A stretch of 55,784 nucleotides of DNA from an uncultured Bacteroidota bacterium (lineage in GTDB: Bacteria; Bacteroidota; Bacteroidia; Bacteroidales; 4484-276): the NCBI GenBank assembly GCA_903944895.1, contig CAJATL010000108.1, positions 1-55,784 on the forward strand, given 5' to 3'. The notes below the pieces were generated by a model. The model searched no databases, was not told the origin of the DNA, and was given only the letters and a program-made list of their open reading frames with translations. Below are positions 45,679-54,499 of the stretch, in pieces. Position 1 is the first letter of the stretch; every line of letters begins with the position of its first letter. Both the position numbers and the translations under genes were made by a program.

Positions 45679-48099
45679 ATGAAAAGATTATTACAGACCA
45701 CATTAGCATTATTGCTGATTTTGTTTGGGGCTCAAAACCTGCAGGCTTACGATTTTAATGTGAGCGGACAGATTTTGATGACCGCAGCTCAGGTTCCTGC
45801 TCCCGGTGTAGAGGCTAAATTACACATCATGGGAACCGGCATTTTCGAAACAACCTTATCGGGCGAAGATGGTGGCTATTCGATTACTATTGCCATTGAA
45901 GACAGTATGCCACACATGTACAAGGTTATTGTTTTTGATGCCTGCACCGGGCATTATCTGTGGAAAACAGGAAATGTCACACCGGAAGGCGCAGTCGAAA
46001 ACTTTTTAATTTGTGATTCGGTACCACAAAATTGTCATGCCGATTTCATGTTTCATCACAACCACCAAAGCACCAACCCACTCGAAATCGAATTTCATTC
46101 GACTTCACATGGTTTTGGACCAATTGCAACATTTGCATGGGATTTTGGCGACGGAAACACCTCAGATGAAGAAAACCCAACCTACACTTTTGCTGCTTTT
46201 GGCAGTTATGATGTGACCTTAACAATCACAACCGAAAGCGGTTGCACCGATAGTAAAACCAAAACAGTAGTTATCGAAGAAACCATTTATGGTTGCGAAG
46301 CCAATTTTGACGCTCACCAATCACATCATACCGCTTTGATGGTTTGCTTTTTCGACAAATCAGATTTCCAGCCAGGAACATGGTATTGGGAATTCGGTGA
46401 TGGCGAAACTGCCGTAGAGAAGAATGTTGACCACACCTACGCTGCTGCCGGCGAATACACTGTAACGCTCACCATCAATGGTGCCGATTCGACCTGCGTT
46501 GATACCTACAGCGAAGTTGTTGTAGTAACCGAAGGTGGCGGCGGTGGCCAAACCGGCTGTGAAGCCAAATTTGATGCTCACCAGTCACATCATACCGCTT
46601 TGATGGTTTGCTTTTTCGACAAATCAGATTTCCAGCCAGGAACATGGTACTGGGAATTCGGTGATGGCGAAACTGCCGTAGAGAAAAATGTTGATCACAC
46701 CTACGCTGCTGCCGGCGAATACACTGTAACCCTCACTATCAATGGTGCCGACTCGACCTGTGTTGATACTTACAGCGAAGTTGTAGTTGTAACCGAAGGT
46801 GGCGGTGGTGGACAAACCGGCTGCGAAGCAAATTTTGACGCTCACCAGTCGCATCATACCGCTTTGTTGGTTCACTTTATCGATAAATCACAATTCCAGC
46901 CAGGAACATGGTACTGGGAATTCGGTGATGGCGAAACTTCAGGCGACAGACATCCTGACCACACCTACGCTGCTGCCGGCATATACACTGTTAATCTCAC
47001 CATCAATGGTGCCGATTCGACCTGTGTTGATACTTACAGCGAAGTTATCGAGGTTGTTGGTGGAGGCGGTGGCCAGTTTGGTTGCGAAGCCGATTTCTCT
47101 GCTCACCAATCACATCATACCGCACTTCTAGTTCATTTCTTCGATAAATCAGATTTCCAGCCAGGAACATGGTACTGGGAATTTGGTGATGGCGAAACTT
47201 CAGGCGACAGAAATCCTGACCATACCTACGCTGCTGGCGGCGAATACACTGTTAATCTCACCATCAATGGTGCCGACTCGACTTGTTACGATACTTACAG
47301 CGAAATTGTTGTTGTTGAAGATGGTACGATGAACTGCCAGGCTAATTTCTGGTGGCATCACAATTGCCAAAGCGGCGATCCGCTCGAAATTAAATTCATG
47401 AACAATTCGTATGCTTATGGCGATATTACCGAATTTGCATGGGATTTTGGTGATGGCGCAACTTCAAACGAAGAAGACCCAACCCACCTTTATGCAGGAT
47501 TTGGTCTGTACAATGTAACTTTAGGAATTACTACCGAAAATGGCTGCACCAGTGCTAAAACACTCGAGGTTCTTGTTAGCGACCCGTCAATGAATTGCCT
47601 GGCTTTGTTTTTCCCGGTAATTGACTCTCTCAACCCACTGCAGGTTTACTTCCAGGATTTATCGGTAGGACCAATCACTGAATGGTTGTATGATTTTGGC
47701 GATGGAAACACTTCTACCGAGCAAAACCCAGTACATCTTTATGCCGAAGAAGCCATCTATGAAGTTAGTCTTACTGTACAAACCAATACTTGCACAAGTT
47801 CGTTCTATTACGAAATTGACCTTATCAACGGACAAGTGGTTGTAAGTCCTGGTCCTTTTACCGGAATTTCTGAAAATCAGGCAACCGAAATCAGCCTTTA
47901 TCCAAATCCTGTAAACGAAGTTTTAAATATTCGATTAAACGTAAATGCACCGATTGAGGTTAAGATTATTAATCTTACCGGGCAGACACTCATAACATCA
48001 ACAAGCTCAATCATTGATGTTTCATCTTTACCAAGGGGAATCTATTTTGCAAGCATCAAAATTGACGGGCAAAATATCTCCAGGAAATTTATTAAATAA
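45679..48099 (+). CDS. T9SS-secreted protein with seven PKD repeats and His-rich motifs
   Basis: The 806-aa protein has a signal peptide (MKRLLQTTLALLLILFGAQN) and a carboxypeptidase-regulatory-like domain (about 25-115). Seven PKD domains begin at about residues 119, 206, 294, 382, 469, 553 and 640; all have W-[DE]-F-G-D-G or Y-D-F-G-D-G. Domains 2-5 are almost identical to each other and are joined by G-G-G-G-G linkers. A type-A T9SS sorting domain (about 735-806, LYPNPVNEVL...SRKFIK) ends the protein. Domains 2-5 share A-H-Q-S-H-H-T-A-L, and domains 1 and 6 have H-H-N-[HC]-Q-S at the same place, so a row of His clusters decorates the molecule. A binding or adhesive role is likely; metal binding is a guess. 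A strong terminator follows. Confidence 0.9.
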   Translation: MKRLLQTTLALLLILFGAQNLQAYDFNVSGQILMTAAQVPAPGVEAKLHIMGTGIFETTLSGEDGGYSITIAIEDSMPHMYKVIVFDACTGHYLWKTGNVTPEGAVENFLICDSVPQNCHADFMFHHNHQSTNPLEIEFHSTSHGFGPIATFAWDFGDGNTSDEENPTYTFAAFGSYDVTLTITTESGCTDSKTKTVVIEETIYGCEANFDAHQSHHTALMVCFFDKSDFQPGTWYWEFGDGETAVEKNVDHTYAAAGEYTVTLTINGADSTCVDTYSEVVVVTEGGGGGQTGCEAKFDAHQSHHTALMVCFFDKSDFQPGTWYWEFGDGETAVEKNVDHTYAAAGEYTVTLTINGADSTCVDTYSEVVVVTEGGGGGQTGCEANFDAHQSHHTALLVHFIDKSQFQPGTWYWEFGDGETSGDRHPDHTYAAAGIYTVNLTINGADSTCVDTYSEVIEVVGGGGGQFGCEADFSAHQSHHTALLVHFFDKSDFQPGTWYWEFGDGETSGDRNPDHTYAAGGEYTVNLTINGADSTCYDTYSEIVVVEDGTMNCQANFWWHHNCQSGDPLEIKFMNNSYAYGDITEFAWDFGDGATSNEEDPTHLYAGFGLYNVTLGITTENGCTSAKTLEVLVSDPSMNCLALFFPVIDSLNPLQVYFQDLSVGPITEWLYDFGDGNTSTEQNPVHLYAEEAIYEVSLTVQTNTCTSSFYYEIDLINGQVVVSPGPFTGISENQATEISLYPNPVNEVLNIRLNVNAPIEVKIINLTGQTLITSTSSIIDVSSLPRGIYFASIKIDGQNISRKFIK
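46294..47334 (+). repeat. Four tandem PKD-encoding units (264, 264, 261, 252 bp)
   Basis: Units start at the Cys codons at 46294, 46558, 46822 and 47083. The first two are almost identical over their whole length. Differences in length lie in the Gly-codon-rich linker (E-G-G-G-G-G-Q-T-G, V-G-G-G-G-Q-F-G, E-D-G). All changes keep the frame. Units 3 and 4 share SGDR...PDHTYAA where units 1 and 2 have AVEKNVDHTYAA, so the four copies form two sub-types. Confidence 0.9.
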
Positions 48100-48122
48100 A
48101 AAGTTGGTTTAAATGTTTTTAG

Positions 48123-48154
48123 AAGAGGCTGCCCGTAGATTTGGGCAGCCTCTT
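48123..48154 (+). terminator. Strong rho-independent terminator closing the PKD operon
   Basis: AAGAGGCTGCCC (48123-48134) pairs perfectly over 12 bp with GGGCAGCCTCTT (48143-48154), with an 8-base loop and T-rich sequence at the end of the right arm. It lies 23 bp after the stop codon of the seven-PKD gene. Confidence 0.85.
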
Positions 48155-48236
48155 TTGCATTTTATGAAACATAAAAACTATTAGTTTCAGACTCTGATAA
48201 ATTGGGGTTGCTGAAAAAGTAATACGGTTTCATTTC

Positions 48237-48303
48237 GACCTCAAAGAGGTCGCATATTTATAAAAAATGATGATTTGAAGGACTGTTCGACTCCAAAGGG
48301 GTC
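48237..48303. repeat. Pair of REP-like palindromes
   Basis: GACCTCAAAGAGGTC (48237-48251) and GACTCCAAAGGGGTC (48289-48303) are two copies of the same design: 6-bp arms, an AAA centre, TTC in front and GCAT behind. They are 52 bp apart in the gene-free 350 bp between the PKD operon terminator and the kinase gene. The rest of this spacer is AT-rich with nothing else recognisable. Confidence 0.6.
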
Positions 48304-48503
48304 GCATCTCCGGACGTTTGAACCATTTTCTATAAACATTTTATCCCTCTGGGATAATCTTTAGAACGGACTAAAATTTCAAGTGCAAGCTTTTTAAGTC
48401 TGTGTGCAAAATAAGCTTGCATAAAGTTCATTTTAATAATTAATTATTTTGCTCATTATCAATTTATTATCGTTTATTCAGCAAGCCCTAAGTAAACTGC
48501 TGT

Positions 48504-50090
48504 TCAGCAATTTCTAAACTGAAGTTTTTCTTCCAGGCTTTCTGGTCGGAAAGGCTTACTAATGTAATCGTCCATGCCCAAATCGATACATTTATCCATT
48601 TCACCTTTTTCGGCATTTGCAGTCATGGCAATAATCCGGATGGGATCGAGATTGTCTTCCTGCTCCATTCGTCTGATTTCACGGGTTGCCTCATAACCGT
48701 CCATAACCGGCATCATAATGTCCATCAGGATAACATCAAAATCGCCTGTATTAAATTTAACCACAGCTTCGGCACCGTTTTCGGCTGATTCGACACGATG
48801 ACCCAATTTTTGAAGATTAAAAAGTGCAACTTTACGATTGATGATATTGTCGTCAACCAGCAAAACATTGAGTGATTTTGAAGGCAGTTTTATCGCTTTT
48901 TGTTTCAATTCCTTTTTTACATCTCCTGCTTTTACTATCGCAAATTCGGCTGTAAACCAAAACTCTGAACCTTTCCCAGGGATACTTTCAACACCAATCT
49001 CGCCCTTCATCAGTTCGGTTAGTTTTTTTGAAATTGCCAAACCAAGTCCTGTGCCACCAAACTTACGGGAAGTTGACTTTTCGGTTTGTGAAAATTCCTT
49101 AAAAAGCCTGGCTTTTCCATCAGTCGAAATGCCAATTCCACTATCGTTGACCTTGAAAATCAGCATAATTTTCTCTTCAGTTGAATGCTTCAACTCCAGG
49201 CAAATTTTCACAAAACCATATTCGGTAAATTTTATCGAATTGTTGGCCAGATTTATCAGGATTTGCTTAAGACGGGTCGGGTCGCCATTTAACAATTCAG
49301 GAATATTTTCGCTAACAAATGCAGTGAAATCAAGGCCTTTACCCTTGGCTTTAAGTCCGAGGAGCTTAATAACGGTGTTTACTTCTTCCCTGATATTAAA
49401 ATTAATCTTTTCGATCTCGATCTGATTGGATTCGATTTTGGAAAAATCCAGAATATCGTTGATAATATTCAAGAGGTTATCAGCAGAAATCTCGATGATT
49501 TCGAGATATTCCGAAAATTTTTCGTGGCTTTGTGTATGTTTCAAAATATCGATCATCCCCACGATTCCATTCAGAGGAGTTCTGATTTCATGGCTCATAC
49601 TGGCCAGAAACATTGATTTGGCGCGGGTTGCATTTTCTGCTTTTGCCTTTTCAACTTCAAGGCGCTCCCGTGTGGCTTCGAGTTGATTGATGAGATCTTC
49701 GCGCTCACGGTTTTGCAGATACATCTCCAGAAAAATCCTGACTTTACCGCGCAGCACATCGTCGTTTATTGGTTTCGAAATAAAATCAATGGCTCCACTT
49801 TCGATGCCACGCAAAATATGGTCGGGTTTGCGGTAAATTGCTGAAACAAAAATTACCGGAATATGCCGTGTTTTGCGGCTTTCGTGCATAATCGAGACCA
49901 TTTCAAATCCATCCATCCCAGGCATTTGAACATCAACAATGGCCAGGGCGTAATCATGCTTTAGCGAAAGCATCAGCCCTTCATTTCCGGAGAATGCCCG
50001 CATAAACTCCACATCCAGGTCCTCAAGGATTATTTCGAGAGCTATCAGGTTTTCAACCCTATCATCAACGATGAGTATTTTTGGCTTCAA
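48504..50090 (-). CDS. Soluble hybrid histidine kinase (REC-HisKA-HATPase-REC)
   Basis: The 528-aa protein has no membrane segment and is probably cytoplasmic. Its N-terminal receiver domain (about 3-120) has acceptor Asp D53 (AIVDVQMPGMDG) and a Lys near FISKPIN. A coiled-coil (about 122-160) connects to HisKA with the phosphorylatable H167 (SMSHEIRTPLNG), then an ATPase domain with GDPTRLKQILINLANNSIKF, NDSGIGIS and RKFGGTGLGLAISKKL. A second receiver follows with D457 (VILMDIMMPVMDG) and ISKPF. The layout suggests input through the first receiver, phosphorylated by another kinase, and output through the second. The kinase with three receivers just upstream is the obvious partner. No DNA-binding output domain is present. 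Confidence 0.92.
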   Translation of the reverse strand: MKPKILIVDDRVENLIALEIILEDLDVEFMRAFSGNEGLMLSLKHDYALAIVDVQMPGMDGFEMVSIMHESRKTRHIPVIFVSAIYRKPDHILRGIESGAIDFISKPINDDVLRGKVRIFLEMYLQNREREDLINQLEATRERLEVEKAKAENATRAKSMFLASMSHEIRTPLNGIVGMIDILKHTQSHEKFSEYLEIIEISADNLLNIINDILDFSKIESNQIEIEKINFNIREEVNTVIKLLGLKAKGKGLDFTAFVSENIPELLNGDPTRLKQILINLANNSIKFTEYGFVKICLELKHSTEEKIMLIFKVNDSGIGISTDGKARLFKEFSQTEKSTSRKFGGTGLGLAISKKLTELMKGEIGVESIPGKGSEFWFTAEFAIVKAGDVKKELKQKAIKLPSKSLNVLLVDDNIINRKVALFNLQKLGHRVESAENGAEAVVKFNTGDFDVILMDIMMPVMDGYEATREIRRMEQEDNLDPIRIIAMTANAEKGEMDKCIDLGMDDYISKPFRPESLEEKLQFRNC

Positions 50091-50149
50091 AATATTTCAT
50101 TTTTTATGGTCAATCAAACTTTATCTTATGCTGTTTTATTTTACATAGC

Positions 50150-50170
50150 GCTATGCGCAAAGCGCATAGC
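50150..50170. repeat. Perfect inverted repeat upstream of the soluble kinase
   Basis: GCTATGCGC (50150-50158) and GCGCATAGC (50162-50170) form a perfect 9-bp inverted repeat with an AAA centre, 60 bp upstream of the kinase start on the - strand. It could be a hairpin in mRNA, a protein-binding site or a REP-like relic. There is no T-run on either side. Confidence 0.55.
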
Positions 50171-50430
50171 ATCCATTCTTCCATTCTTCCATCCTTCTCC
50201 CGCTGAAGCGGGATTTCAGCTAACGCCTCAACATTCAATCTTTCCCTCATTCCATCATTCCATTCTTCCATCCTTCTCCCGTTGAAGCGGGATTTCGGCT
50301 AACACCTCAACATTCCCTCATTCCATCTTTCCATTCTTCCATTGTAGAATTGCCGAATTGTCGAATTGTCACATTCTTCCATTTTTCCATCATTCCATCT
50401 TTCCCTTCTTCCATTCTTCCATTCTTCTTG
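50171..50430. repeat. Low-complexity CCATTCTT-type tract with a duplicated 55-bp hairpin unit
   Basis: The tract is dominated by degenerate repeats of CCATTCTTCC / CCCTCATT on the + strand (GGAAGAATGG on the - strand). Embedded are two copies of a unit of about 55 bp (50182-50236 and 50261-50315). Each unit contains CCCG[CT]TGAAGCGGG, a small hairpin, followed by a GGATTTC[AG]GCTAAC[GA]CCTCAACATTC segment that differs at two positions. A short GAATTGCCGAATTGTCGAATTGTC repeat also occurs (50346-50370). The tract separates the two kinase genes and contains no gene; read on the - strand it is GGAAGAATGG-rich and immediately follows the end of the larger kinase gene. The same motif recurs at the right end of the window. 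Confidence 0.75.
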
Positions 50431-50432
50431 TT

Positions 50433-53400
50433 TTACCGATACAACCACACATTCATCAGCGAAACCAATTTGTCGATGTCGAGCGGTTTGGTAAGATAGT
50501 CGTTGGCTCCGGCCTTGATGCACCTTTCGTGGTCGTCTTTCATGGCTTTAGCCGTAAGCGCGATGATGGGCAGGTTTTTAAATTCCTTTTTGAGCCTTAC
50601 CTGCCGCATGGTTTCGTATCCATCCATGACTGGCATCATAATATCCATCAAAACGATATCAATATCGGATTCTTTTTCAAGCTTCTCAAGGGCAACCTTA
50701 CCATTTTCGGCTTCTCGCACGATCATCCCTTTGTCGTCCAAAACTTTTGAAAGCGCAAAAAGATTTCGCATATCATCATCCACAATCAACACCTTTTTCC
50801 CTCTGAAAATGGCGTCTTTATCGTGAAGTGACGAAATGATCTGTTGTTTGTCTTTAGGCAGGTTATCCACAACGCGATGAAGGAAAAGCGCGGTTTCATC
50901 CAACAGCCGCTCTTCTGATTTTACACCTTTGATAATGATGGAATCGGTATGTTTTTTAAGCTCGGCATTTTCTTCCAGGGTAAGTTCCTTGCCAGTGTAA
51001 ATAATTACGGGTGGCAAATTCTGCCTATGCTCATTTTCTAGCTTTTTAAGAAGTTCAAAGCCAGTCATATCGGGAAGACCAAGGTCCATCACGATGCAAT
51101 CAAATTTCATCAGACGCAGCATTTCGATGGCTTCTTCACCCGTTGCCACACCGGTAGGATTCACCTCTTCCCTTCCGATAACATCGATAATCTGCTGGCG
51201 CATGGTGTTGTCATCTTCAATAATCAGAAGGTCTTTTACCTTGTGATTGATAAAATCTTCCATCTTTGTAAAGGCGTCATCGAGTTTTTCGGGTGAGATG
51301 GGTTTGGTGAGATAACCGATGGCCCCTTTTTGAAAAACATCAATGGTCTCTTCAAGTGCCGACATCATGTGTACCGGAATATGGCGGATTTTCGGATTTT
51401 CTTTGATTCTGTCGAGTACCGTAATACCATCAATTCCGGGAAGTTTAATATCGAGGATCATGGCGTTGGGCAAGTACTTTTCGGCCATCATTAATCCGGC
51501 TTCTCCGGAGGCAGCATATAAAAACTTAAACCCTTTTTCGTGGCATTGCTTTTTCAAAATCCTGGCAAAATTCTCGTCATCTTCGACGATGAGAATAGTG
51601 CGGTCGCCAGGTAAAAAATTATTACGGTCGTCACCGACTTTAGCAGATTGAAGGTCGGCAAGCTGGACTAATTTTTCGTCGACAACAGGTTTTACTACGC
51701 TTTGAATAATGGGTTTGGGAGCTTCTTTTGGGTTTACACTTTCAAGTGAAGCGGAATCAGCATAATTTACAGGAAGAAAAACTTTAAACGTAGAACCTGA
51801 TCCTGGCTGACTTTCGAGATGAATTTCGCCACCAAACAATTTGGCAATTTCCTTGGTGATGGACAAGCCCAAACCTGTTCCGCCATAATTGCGTGATGTG
51901 CTGCCATCGGCCTGTTGAAAGGCTTCAAAAATAATTTGTTGCTTTTCTTTGGGTATCCCGATTCCGGTATCTTTTACCGAAAGCATAAACGAGTTTTTGT
52001 GGGTTAATCCGCTTCTGAAAAACTGAATTTCGTGTGGTGTAGGTTTAAAACTTACACTTATCGTTCCCTGTACCGTAAATTTTATTGCGTTCGAAACGAG
52101 GTTCTTGATTACTTGCTCGATGCGCTGGATGTCGGTGGAGATATACCCGGGCATGTTTTCGCCGACTTCCACATTAAGTTTCAGTCCTTTTTCCTCGATA
52201 ACATGGCCAAAATTCCGCCTGATATTTGAGGCAAGAACTTCCACTTTGATGTTTTCGACATGGAGCGACATTTTACCGGATTCGATTTTTGAAAGGTCGA
52301 GGATTTCGTTGATCAGGTTGAGCAAATCATCACCGCTTTTGCGGATAATTTCAACCGATTCGAGCTGATCCTCAGTAAGGTTTCCCTTTTTGTTCTGCAT
52401 CAGGTTTTTCGATAAAATAAGCAAACTGTTGAGTGGAGTACGCAGTTCGTGCGACATATTTGCCAGAAACTCAGATTTGTACTTGCTTGTAATTTCGAGT
52501 TCACTGGCTTTAATTTCAACTTCTTCTTTTGCCTTGCCTAACTCATTATTTTTTATGGTTATCTCCTTTTTCTGAATTTCCAGCGAATGGGTTTTTTCTT
52601 CCAGTTCCTCGTTAATTACCCGCAATTCCTCCTGCTGGGTCTGAAGTTCTTTTTCGCTTTGCTTTAAGGCGCGGGTTTGTTCTTCAAGTTCTTCGTTCGA
52701 CACCCTGAGTTCTTCCTGCTGCTGACGCAGTTCCTCGGCCTGATTCTGGGTTTGAAGCAGCAGATCGTTTACCTTTTGTCGTGAACGTGCCGAATTGATG
52801 CTGATGGCAATATTTTCGGAGACAGCGATCAGAAAATCAAGCTTCTGGTCGTTTAAGACTTCTTTTGAAGCCAGTTCGATAACTCCGAGCAATTTATTAT
52901 CGTATAAAAGTGGCTGAACAACCACGTTTCGTGGCATCATGTCTCCGGTTGACGAAGTAATTCGGGTGTAGTCCTCCGGAAGTTCTGTTAGCGAAATCAT
53001 TTGCCGGCCAAATGCAGCCTGGCCAACCATGCCTTCGCCAACCCTGAATTCTTCGTTAAGTCTTTTGCGCTTGATAAATGCGTAACTCCCATAAAGCCGG
53101 AGTGTTTTTTCATCATTTTCGAGCAAATATAAAGTTCCCATCTGCGAATGAAGATATTCGGCAACAAAGGTTACTATTTGTGTCGAAAGTGTTTGTAAAT
53201 CAAGATCGCCGCGCATTTTTTCGTTAAGAAGGTTCTGGCCTGATTTGGCCCAGTTCTGCGCCTGGTTTTGGGTGGAGGTTTCATCCAGTGCCTTTGTCAT
53301 TTTGTTGAGTGCCAGCGAAAGCTTATCATTCTCTGATTTTGGTTCCAGAAAACTTGAATAATCGCCATCAGCCACACTTATTGTTTGCTCGACAATTTTT

Positions 53401-54245
53401 TTAAGGCCTTGCTGCATTTCGTTAAAGGATTCCGATAAAAGCCCAACCTCGTCTTTTGAAAGAACATCAATTTTAACATCAACATTACCATTTACGATTT
53501 CTTTAAAGTTGCCAATGAGTTGATGCAACGAACCTGTAATTAGTTTTGAAATATATGTGGACAATAAAAAGGTTAAGATAGCTAACAAAATGGTAATGAG
53601 TAAAATACCCCAGATGAGAAGTCGGTTTGCAAAAGCAGTAATTGCACTAATTGAAGCTGCAAATCCTTTATAAAAAATGTGCATGTCGGCAACAGCAACA
53701 TTCAGAGAAACAAGTTTGGCCGGGCTGGGCGATTTTACATAATCCTGAATAATTTCAATAATCTTTTCACCCTTTTCAGCGCCTTGAGTGGCGATGTTAA
53801 GACTCGTTTTCAACTCCGGATTGTTAATCCAGAGGAGCAGTTTAACCCGGTTTACCAGCAAATCAGCATTTGAGCGGTCAAAGTCGAGGCCTTCGGTTAC
53901 AGCATTGTAAAGCAGCTCCGAAAATTCAGCATCTGATTTGGTTTTGAGATAAAATTCAGAATTGCCAAAGGATTTTGCCATCAGGTTGGCGCGGGCAATA
54001 CTTTTATAACAATTTTCCAGATGAGATGAATCGCCGCTTTGAAGATATTGGTAAAATTCTTCGATACCTAACTGGAAATCAAGGGTGTGCGTTCGCTCTG
54101 AGTTGATGATGATAGCCATAACCCGGGATGTCTTAAAAAAGTAATTTGCTGTAAAGCCCATCAATATGATGCTTACAATTGCAATGGTACTTATAATTGA
54201 AAGTTTTCTTCCGATTTTCAGGTTGGAAAGCCATTTTTTTATCAT
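50433..54245 (-). CDS. Membrane hybrid histidine kinase with HAMP, GAF and three receiver domains
   Basis: The 1270-aa protein begins with a transmembrane helix (about 17-36), a periplasmic sensor region rich in helices (about 37-205) and a second transmembrane helix (about 208-230). A HAMP domain (about 231-285) and a GAF domain (about 345-490, VGEGMVGQAAFGRQM) follow, then a long Glu/Gln-rich coiled coil (about 495-590). HisKA has H599 (NMSHELRTPLNS), and the ATPase domain has the N box NLVSNAIKF and the G boxes DTGIGIP and YGGTGLGLSI. Three receivers follow, with acceptor Asp in AMILDIKLPGIDG, CIVMDLGLPDMTG and IVLMDIMMPVMDG (D1201). The third receiver resembles that of the neighbouring soluble kinase. 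Multi-receiver proteins of this kind usually feed a phosphorelay. It starts 254 bp from the phosphatase gene on the same strand. Confidence 0.93.
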   Translation of the reverse strand: MIKKWLSNLKIGRKLSIISTIAIVSIILMGFTANYFFKTSRVMAIIINSERTHTLDFQLGIEEFYQYLQSGDSSHLENCYKSIARANLMAKSFGNSEFYLKTKSDAEFSELLYNAVTEGLDFDRSNADLLVNRVKLLLWINNPELKTSLNIATQGAEKGEKIIEIIQDYVKSPSPAKLVSLNVAVADMHIFYKGFAASISAITAFANRLLIWGILLITILLAILTFLLSTYISKLITGSLHQLIGNFKEIVNGNVDVKIDVLSKDEVGLLSESFNEMQQGLKKIVEQTISVADGDYSSFLEPKSENDKLSLALNKMTKALDETSTQNQAQNWAKSGQNLLNEKMRGDLDLQTLSTQIVTFVAEYLHSQMGTLYLLENDEKTLRLYGSYAFIKRKRLNEEFRVGEGMVGQAAFGRQMISLTELPEDYTRITSSTGDMMPRNVVVQPLLYDNKLLGVIELASKEVLNDQKLDFLIAVSENIAISINSARSRQKVNDLLLQTQNQAEELRQQQEELRVSNEELEEQTRALKQSEKELQTQQEELRVINEELEEKTHSLEIQKKEITIKNNELGKAKEEVEIKASELEITSKYKSEFLANMSHELRTPLNSLLILSKNLMQNKKGNLTEDQLESVEIIRKSGDDLLNLINEILDLSKIESGKMSLHVENIKVEVLASNIRRNFGHVIEEKGLKLNVEVGENMPGYISTDIQRIEQVIKNLVSNAIKFTVQGTISVSFKPTPHEIQFFRSGLTHKNSFMLSVKDTGIGIPKEKQQIIFEAFQQADGSTSRNYGGTGLGLSITKEIAKLFGGEIHLESQPGSGSTFKVFLPVNYADSASLESVNPKEAPKPIIQSVVKPVVDEKLVQLADLQSAKVGDDRNNFLPGDRTILIVEDDENFARILKKQCHEKGFKFLYAASGEAGLMMAEKYLPNAMILDIKLPGIDGITVLDRIKENPKIRHIPVHMMSALEETIDVFQKGAIGYLTKPISPEKLDDAFTKMEDFINHKVKDLLIIEDDNTMRQQIIDVIGREEVNPTGVATGEEAIEMLRLMKFDCIVMDLGLPDMTGFELLKKLENEHRQNLPPVIIYTGKELTLEENAELKKHTDSIIIKGVKSEERLLDETALFLHRVVDNLPKDKQQIISSLHDKDAIFRGKKVLIVDDDMRNLFALSKVLDDKGMIVREAENGKVALEKLEKESDIDIVLMDIMMPVMDGYETMRQVRLKKEFKNLPIIALTAKAMKDDHERCIKAGANDYLTKPLDIDKLVSLMNVWLYR

Positions 54246-54499
54246 CTCTACAATGTTTTAATTCAGGAAGTTGTTATAAAATCCCATAAAAATTGAAGGG
54301 TTAAAAGTACCATTTTTTAGAATTATTCAGTCGAAAAAACCAAACGGATGTCCAAATTTATTTTCAAAAATGATATGACTAAAATTTGTGTTTATAAAAC
54401 CAATATTATCCAAATCAGAAAATCCAGATTATTTTAGTCAATTCTCACATTACCTGTTTCAAATTGCTTTTGAATTTCCTGCAATGCATCTTCTTAAAA

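Noticed and set aside
46360-46875. Long - strand ORFs inside the seven-PKD gene (73 and 83 aa) that resemble each other.
   Set aside because: They are mirror readings of the tandem repeat on the other strand; similarity follows from the repeat.
48838-49425. 195-aa + strand ORF opposite the soluble kinase.
   Set aside because: It is the complement of the ATPase and receiver domains; the Ser/Phe/Ile-rich translation is typical of antisense readings.
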